Below, piece after piece: positions 59,710 through 64,000 of a stretch of 64,000 nt of DNA. The position numbers and the translations under genes are program-made. The notes beneath the pieces were generated by a model. It was not told the origin of the DNA. It did not search any database and was given only the letters and a program-made list of their open reading frames with translations. This stretch comes from Brassica napus (lineage: Eukaryota; Streptophyta; Magnoliopsida; Brassicales; Brassicaceae). The first letter of the stretch is position 1, and the number at the start of each line of letters is the position of its first letter. The DNA is taken from assembly GCF_020379485.1 (NCBI RefSeq), contig NC_063447.1, positions 61,307,452-61,371,451 on the forward strand, read 5' to 3'.

Positions 59710-60590
59710 GAGAAATTCTTGGGTTCACCCCCTAGGTGAACCTCTAGATTCACCAACCAATAGTGTTTGAGTATTTGATATTTGATATCTTTTAAAAAAA
59801 GAAACAAAATTGAATTTCCAAATAAGATTATATTTTTGAAATAAAACAATAAAAATACATAAAAATAGTTACAAAAAATAAATAAATAAATATTGATAAA
59901 CTTTTAGCAAAATACTAAATCCTATACCCTAAATCCTAAACTCCAAACTCTAAATTATAAACCTTAAATCTTGGATAAACCGTAAACCATTAGAAAATTT
60001 TAAATTCTAAATCATACATTAAAAACTAAATCTTAATAACACTAAACCCTAAACCCTAATCACTAAACCCTAAACCCTTGGATAAACCCTGAACCCTTGG
60101 ATAAATCATAAACTCTAAATCAAAAATATTTAAAATTAAACCCTAGAGTTTATGATTTATCCAAGGGTTCAGAGTTTACCCAAGGGTTTAGGGTTTACCC
60201 AAGGGTTTAGGGTTTACCCAAGGGTTTAGGGTTTAGTGATTAGGATTTAGGGTTTAGTGTTAGTAAAATTTAGTTTTTAATGTATGATTTAGGGTTTAAG
60301 ATTTTCCAACGGTTTAGAGTTTATCCAAAGTTTAAGGTTTAACGTTTAGGGTTTAGGGTTTAGGATTTAGGGTATAGGGTTTAGTATTTTGCTGAAGATT
60401 TAACAATATTAATTAATTTATTTTTTGTAGCTATTTTTATGTATTTTTATTATTTTATTTTAAAAATATAATCTAATTTGGATATTCAATTTTATTTCCT
60501 TTTTTAAAAGATATCAAATATCAAATACTCAAACACTATTGGTTGGTGAACCTAAAGGTTCACCCTAGGGGGTGAACCCAAGAATTTCTC
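59710..60590. mobile_element. foldback element 2 with telomere-like arms
   Basis: Starts gagaaattcttgggttcacc and ends with the exact inverse (ggtgaacccaagaatttctc). Its arms again carry CCCTAAA-like tracts (59915-60090) and TTTAGGG-like tracts (60165-60390). Flanking 9-mers actcaatca and atataatca agree at 6 positions, possibly a worn Mutator-size target duplication. Confidence 0.75.
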
Positions 60591-60702
60591 ATATAATCAT
60601 GCCCTACTTTTATATCACTTTGTTGTTACATAAATTATAAGAAACTTTTGATGAAACTAGATAGTTAATAGATGTTTATGTGTTTGTTTTTTTTACTGGA
60701 CA

Positions 60703-60863
60703 AGGTTCTCAATATCCATTTTGTAAGTTATGTAAACAAGCTTACTATCAGTTTAGCGGTCGATGCAACTGTGATTCCAGATCCTCACCGACTATGTGAT
60801 GATTTGGTAGAATCTCTCAACATCATCAAATCTACTGCTTTAGAGAAATTTAGGATCTCATAA
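60703..60863 (+). pseudogene. WSD C-terminal fragment
   Basis: Open to a stop at 60861-60863: VLNIHFVSYVNKLTISLAVD, then IPDPHRLCDDLVESLNIIK. This is the conserved C-terminal block of plant WSD enzymes ('YVNKxTxSLAVDxxVIPDPHxLCDDLxESL'). It lies 19 kb from the broken N-terminal half (40509-41465) on the same strand and could be its displaced end or that of another copy. Confidence 0.75.
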
Positions 60864-61920
60864 AAGAAAAGCTTGAGATAAGTATCACTGATGTATTTGA
60901 GTCTATCTGTCAAATATAAAAATGAAGTTTTATGTTTGAAAAGAGGAAACTAAAACGTTATTATGATTCTCTTCATATTCTTAATTTCTTTTTGTTACAC
61001 TTCGAAATATTCCAAAGTGATTTATTAATTAATAAGTATGTATTATATAGTGAGCCGAAAGTATGAAACCATTTTGATAAAGATGAAAAAATCCAAAAAC
61101 TGCCGAGAGAACTTCAAAAAGAATATTGTCAATACAATTAGTGAAATTCTAATATCAAGACCTAGACCGAAGATCAAATAGTGCCGTAAGAAAAAAATTG
61201 TGATCATAAAATTTGATTCCATCTACAAAGTTAATCTGCAAACCCAACACATGGTTAAGATAGAGTAATCCATTTTTAAAGCTTTTTAAATAAGTACTAA
61301 GCTTAAGACACATATTGGAAATTGTGTAATGACTATTCCATATGTTTCAAAATGATTTACTATATTTAAAAAAAAATAACACAATAAAAAATTAAAAATA
61401 TTTTAAATTTGGATTATAAATATATTATTTTGTGATAATGTGTTTTCATCATTTTAAACAATTAAAAATTTAATAAATACAATTATTTTTAAAAAAATTA
61501 CAGTTTATCATTATTATCTAATAAAATGTATGGAAGATATAAATAAATGTATTTCTAAAAATAATTTCCCCAAAAAAATGTATGATACAGTAGAGTTTTA
61601 ATTTGCTAAATTTTTGGATAATTTTTTTTTTACTGAACCTACCTGAATAACTAAAAATTCAAATGATTAACATTATATAATTTTGATCCATATGCAGCAC
61701 TCGTTTGAGATTTGTTTTTTTTTTCTTTCACCCCTCAAATATTTGTTTCTCTCTTTAGCCCTAATTAATTTATTTTCTGTTATTCCAAACAATCCCCAGT
61801 AAATTTCTAAAATATCAATTTCTAAAACATTCTCAGCTTTCATCAACTCGATTGCTTTCCCTCTCTGGGTTTTAATTTTCTCGACCAATTCAGCTTTACA
61901 GTAACGATCTCTCTGAATTG
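60864..61920. other. AT-rich intergenic region
   Basis: No gene is seen. Bases 61330-61560 look like a worn MITE (tatgtttcaaaatgatttac) without confirmed ends. Bases 61690-61915 have the C/T-rich character of a gene leader for the FAR1 fragment. Confidence 0.45.
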
Positions 61921-62190
61921 ATGGCAGTGGAATTTGAATCCGAGGATGCGGCCAAGATGTTCTACGACGATTACTCTAGAAGTTTAGGGTTCGTGATGCG
62001 TGTGATGTCTTGTCGGAGATCCGAGAGAGACGGAAGAATCCTTGCCCGGAGATTCGGTTGTAATAAAGAAGGTAGCTGTGTTAGTGTCCGTGGCAAGTCT
62101 GGTTCTGTCAGGAAACCAAGACAGAGCACGAGAGGAGGACTTGTAAGGCTATGTGATTCATGTTAAGTACGACCGGTCTGGTAAACATAC
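61921..62190 (+). pseudogene. FAR1/FRS-type DNA-binding domain fragment
   Basis: The frame from ATG 61921 encodes FESEDAAKMFYDDYSRSLGF, VMSCRRSERDGRILARRFGC, NKEG and VRKPRQSTR, the WRKY-GCM1-like FAR1 zinc-binding domain. After about 62140 small insertions break it (CKAM, then TG, then IHVKYDRSGK in the next frame). It stops at about 62190, where DEFL-flank sequence begins. By position it may derive from the AT2G43280-like FAR1 gene. It lacks any further domain. Confidence 0.75.
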
Positions 62191-62368
62191 TAATTTCAAA
62201 ATGTTATGATTCTTTTTGCCATATAGTGTTAATTTTCTTCATTTAAAATGAATATTACTCAAATTTAAACAAACTTTCAATCTGGTAAATATTGTTTATT
62301 TTGTTCTAGATCTTCTGTTATAGATATTTAAAAACATATGCTAAGATGATTTCATCTTAGACATGTAC
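62191..62368. other. duplicated gene X-DEFL spacer (unit D)
   Basis: Matches 38880-39048, 42165-42322 and 53590-53759 (ttctagatcttctgttatag, gatgatttcatcttagac) although no gene X copy precedes it; a FAR1 fragment is joined instead. Confidence 0.75.
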
Positions 62369-62417
62369 TTAAAAAATACAACAACATTTTTTATGAACAC
62401 AATGTCCGGGCTGGAAT

Positions 62418-63334
62418 ACCGCACTTAGAGATGTCAAATGGGCGGGTTGGGCGGGTTTGGGTGTGTCCGAATGGGTTTCATTTTTTTGCTGGACATTTTT
62501 GGTCGAAGCCCAAATAGAACCATGTCCAAATGAGACCATAACCAAATAAGACCATGATTTGTTGGGCTATCCATGGACGGCCCATACGCCCATTTAATGT
62601 AAACAACATAATTTCAGTTTTAAAAATTTAAAGATTATTAAGTTTTCAATTTTAAAGATGTCACATACTTAAACTTTAAGTTTTAAACTTCATGTTTCAA
62701 AGTTATAAAAAATTCAAGATAAGTTTAAAAAATTCGTAATTTCGTCTGACTTGCGGAAACAGAAACAGTCGCCAGACTCACCACCAACTTCGTTATGAAC
62801 ACAAATCACCGATCTATTTAACACATAAACCATAACACAATATTAGTAGATGATACGAATCAGTAGCTAATAGTGAAAACCCATAACACAAATCACGAAA
62901 AATCAAATCTTAAGAGATGATGAAATCAGAAGTTGGTGAAGAATCGAAAAAAAATTGAAGAAGAACGAAGACGAGGAAGAAGAATCGAACACGAAGAGGA
63001 AGAATCGAAGACGAGGACTCGAAGAGGAAAAATCGAAGACGATGATTCGAAGAGGAAGAATCAAACACGAAGAAAAAACACAAGAGTGAGACGGGAAGAA
63101 AAAAAAAGGTGATTTGTGTTTTCTCCCAATTTTTCAAACCCTAGACATTTAAGTTTATTGGGCCGCCCATTGTCCAAGTGGTTAAGCCCAATATTGTCCA
63201 TGAATATAATTGGGTTCACCCATCTGGACAAATTTTAATTATGGTTTAATCTGGGTCTGTCCATTTTGGACCATATCGATTTGGACACGGGCCACCCATT
63301 TATAGCCCGCCCATTTGACATCTCTAACCGCACT
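62418..63334. repeat. 8-bp target duplications around hAT element
   Basis: ACCGCACT occurs at 62418-62425 and 63327-63334, directly outside the inverted ends. Confidence 0.9.
62426..63326. mobile_element. 901-bp non-autonomous hAT element
   Basis: Perfect terminal inverted repeats of at least 21 bp (TAGAGATGTCAAATGGGC... and ...GCCCATTTGACATCTCTA) with a perfect 8-bp target duplication. Subterminal tracts are rich in gggcggg and cggcccat motifs. The interior (62910-63137) is purine-rich with no recognisable transposase, so it needs a helper. Intact ends suggest a young insertion. Confidence 0.9.
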
Positions 63335-63578
63335 AGCCAAGTACACGGTGACATGAAGCTGGTGCAAATCTCTGACTTAATTTCTCCATAACCTATTATA
63401 TGAATTCAAATAATTAAATCAATATGTATATTAATTAATCAAAATTTTCAACATTGAGGTTTAAATATAAACCATTATCCGGAGTAACAGCGCTAGCTGT
63501 AGTAAGACAATGAACAGAAGATACGATAAAAATGATGGTAAAAACAAATGTGATTAAAGTTTTTTTTGTGATAGCCAT

Positions 63579-64000
63579 TTTTGATCTCTAAATATTTGGA
63601 TTGTGTTTCAAATATTCTTTTTAACTTTTTATGATTTGTCTTCACACATTCTGATTATATATATATATAAACAAACATACATTTTGAGAAGTATTTAATT
63701 AATCAAATATAAAAATACTATTTCTTTTATTTTCATAAATTTATTTAATCAACAGAAAATACAAAGAATCTCTTATATATTAATTGAGAATCATCTTTTA
63801 AGTTATAACATTAATTACAATTCTTATGTGTCAAAGAGTGTAACACTCATTAGTCATCTCTTATATATTAGTAACTATATTTTAACACTCATTATGTTGT
63901 GAAAATCTAATGTTGTGTTAATAATGTTAAAATGTGTAGACCCGCTTAAGCTTATTACTATATATATCCATTTAATTTAAAATCTAAGAAAATTGTCTAG
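63579..64000. other. DEFL4 upstream region
   Basis: Has the TATA-like tatatatatata (63655-63669) and the cttatatattaattgagaat/ttataacattaattacaatt segment found upstream of the other DEFL genes. No gene before the window ends. Confidence 0.6.

Larger units (their letters stand above)
62369..63578 (-). pseudogene. DEFL4, defensin-like gene broken by deletion and a hAT insertion
   Basis: Exon 1 (63578-63473) is intact: MAITKKTLITFVFTIIFIVS with the usual GT donor. Exon 2 starts at about 63396 (GYGEIKSEICTSFMSPCTWL) and then hits a 901-bp insert in its middle. Beyond the insert the end reads SGHC, HKKCCCIF and the stop at 62369. Even with the insert removed, the segment with Cys3 and Cys4 is deleted. 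Thus it was damaged before or during insertion and cannot make an eight-cysteine peptide. Confidence 0.85.

Noticed and set aside
59225..60390. Genuine telomere or telomere-fusion site
   Set aside because: The CCCTAAA-like tracts are short, degenerate and arranged as inverted arms of two transposon-like elements.
63579..64000. Additional gene at the right edge
   Set aside because: Only the shared DEFL upstream segment is present; no open frame or domain.

Overview
The window is plant nuclear DNA, almost certainly from a Brassica or a close Brassicaceae relative. It has GT-AG introns, AT-rich intergenic DNA and typical crucifer transposon ends. Its gene order (extensin, epsin, PUX11-like UBX protein, Pti1-like kinase, CMP-sialic-acid-transporter-like protein, FAR1 fragment) matches, from memory, the Arabidopsis thaliana chromosome 2 block AT2G43150 to AT2G43280. 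No database was searched; all exon models were read by eye from splice sites and reading-frame continuity.

Left part (1-5.5 kb): a partial Myb/SANT-like gene and a GRF zinc-finger gene, both on the minus strand, then a 1.0-kb Helitron and a poly-A-tailed retroposon with a 17-bp target duplication. Core genic part (6.8-35 kb): a two-exon chimeric extensin with an Ole e 1-type domain in the middle, a Helitron carrying RPA-like and Sec14 remnants, an EPSIN2-like clathrin adaptor in 13 coding exons, a PUX11-like gene in 8 exons, a Pti1-like kinase in 7 exons, a 13-exon nucleotide-sugar-transporter-like gene (minus strand, with a hAT MITE in its last intron), and an intact single-exon gene of unknown function, called 'gene X' here.

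Right part (35-64 kb): a decaying tandem segmental duplication. Broken 3' copies of gene X, small secreted 8-cysteine defensin-like (DEFL) genes on the minus strand and pieces of a wax-ester-synthase/DGAT (WSD) gene recur several times. Three DEFL genes look intact and two are broken. The cluster has been invaded by an Emigrant-like element with a Helitron inside it (carrying eIF2-beta exons), a 7.8-kb Helitron nest holding five copies of one Helitron 5' end, several hAT-like elements and twin foldback elements with telomere-like arms. Because the segment is duplicated, unfilled paralogous sites inside the window confirm several insertions.

The intact genes serve separate housekeeping roles: cell wall, clathrin trafficking, CDC48/p97 adaptor, kinase signalling, Golgi sugar transport. 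They are a conserved collinear block, not a pathway. I found no new multi-gene system. The most notable structures are the gene X/DEFL/WSD duplication cluster and the nested Helitrons with captured exons.
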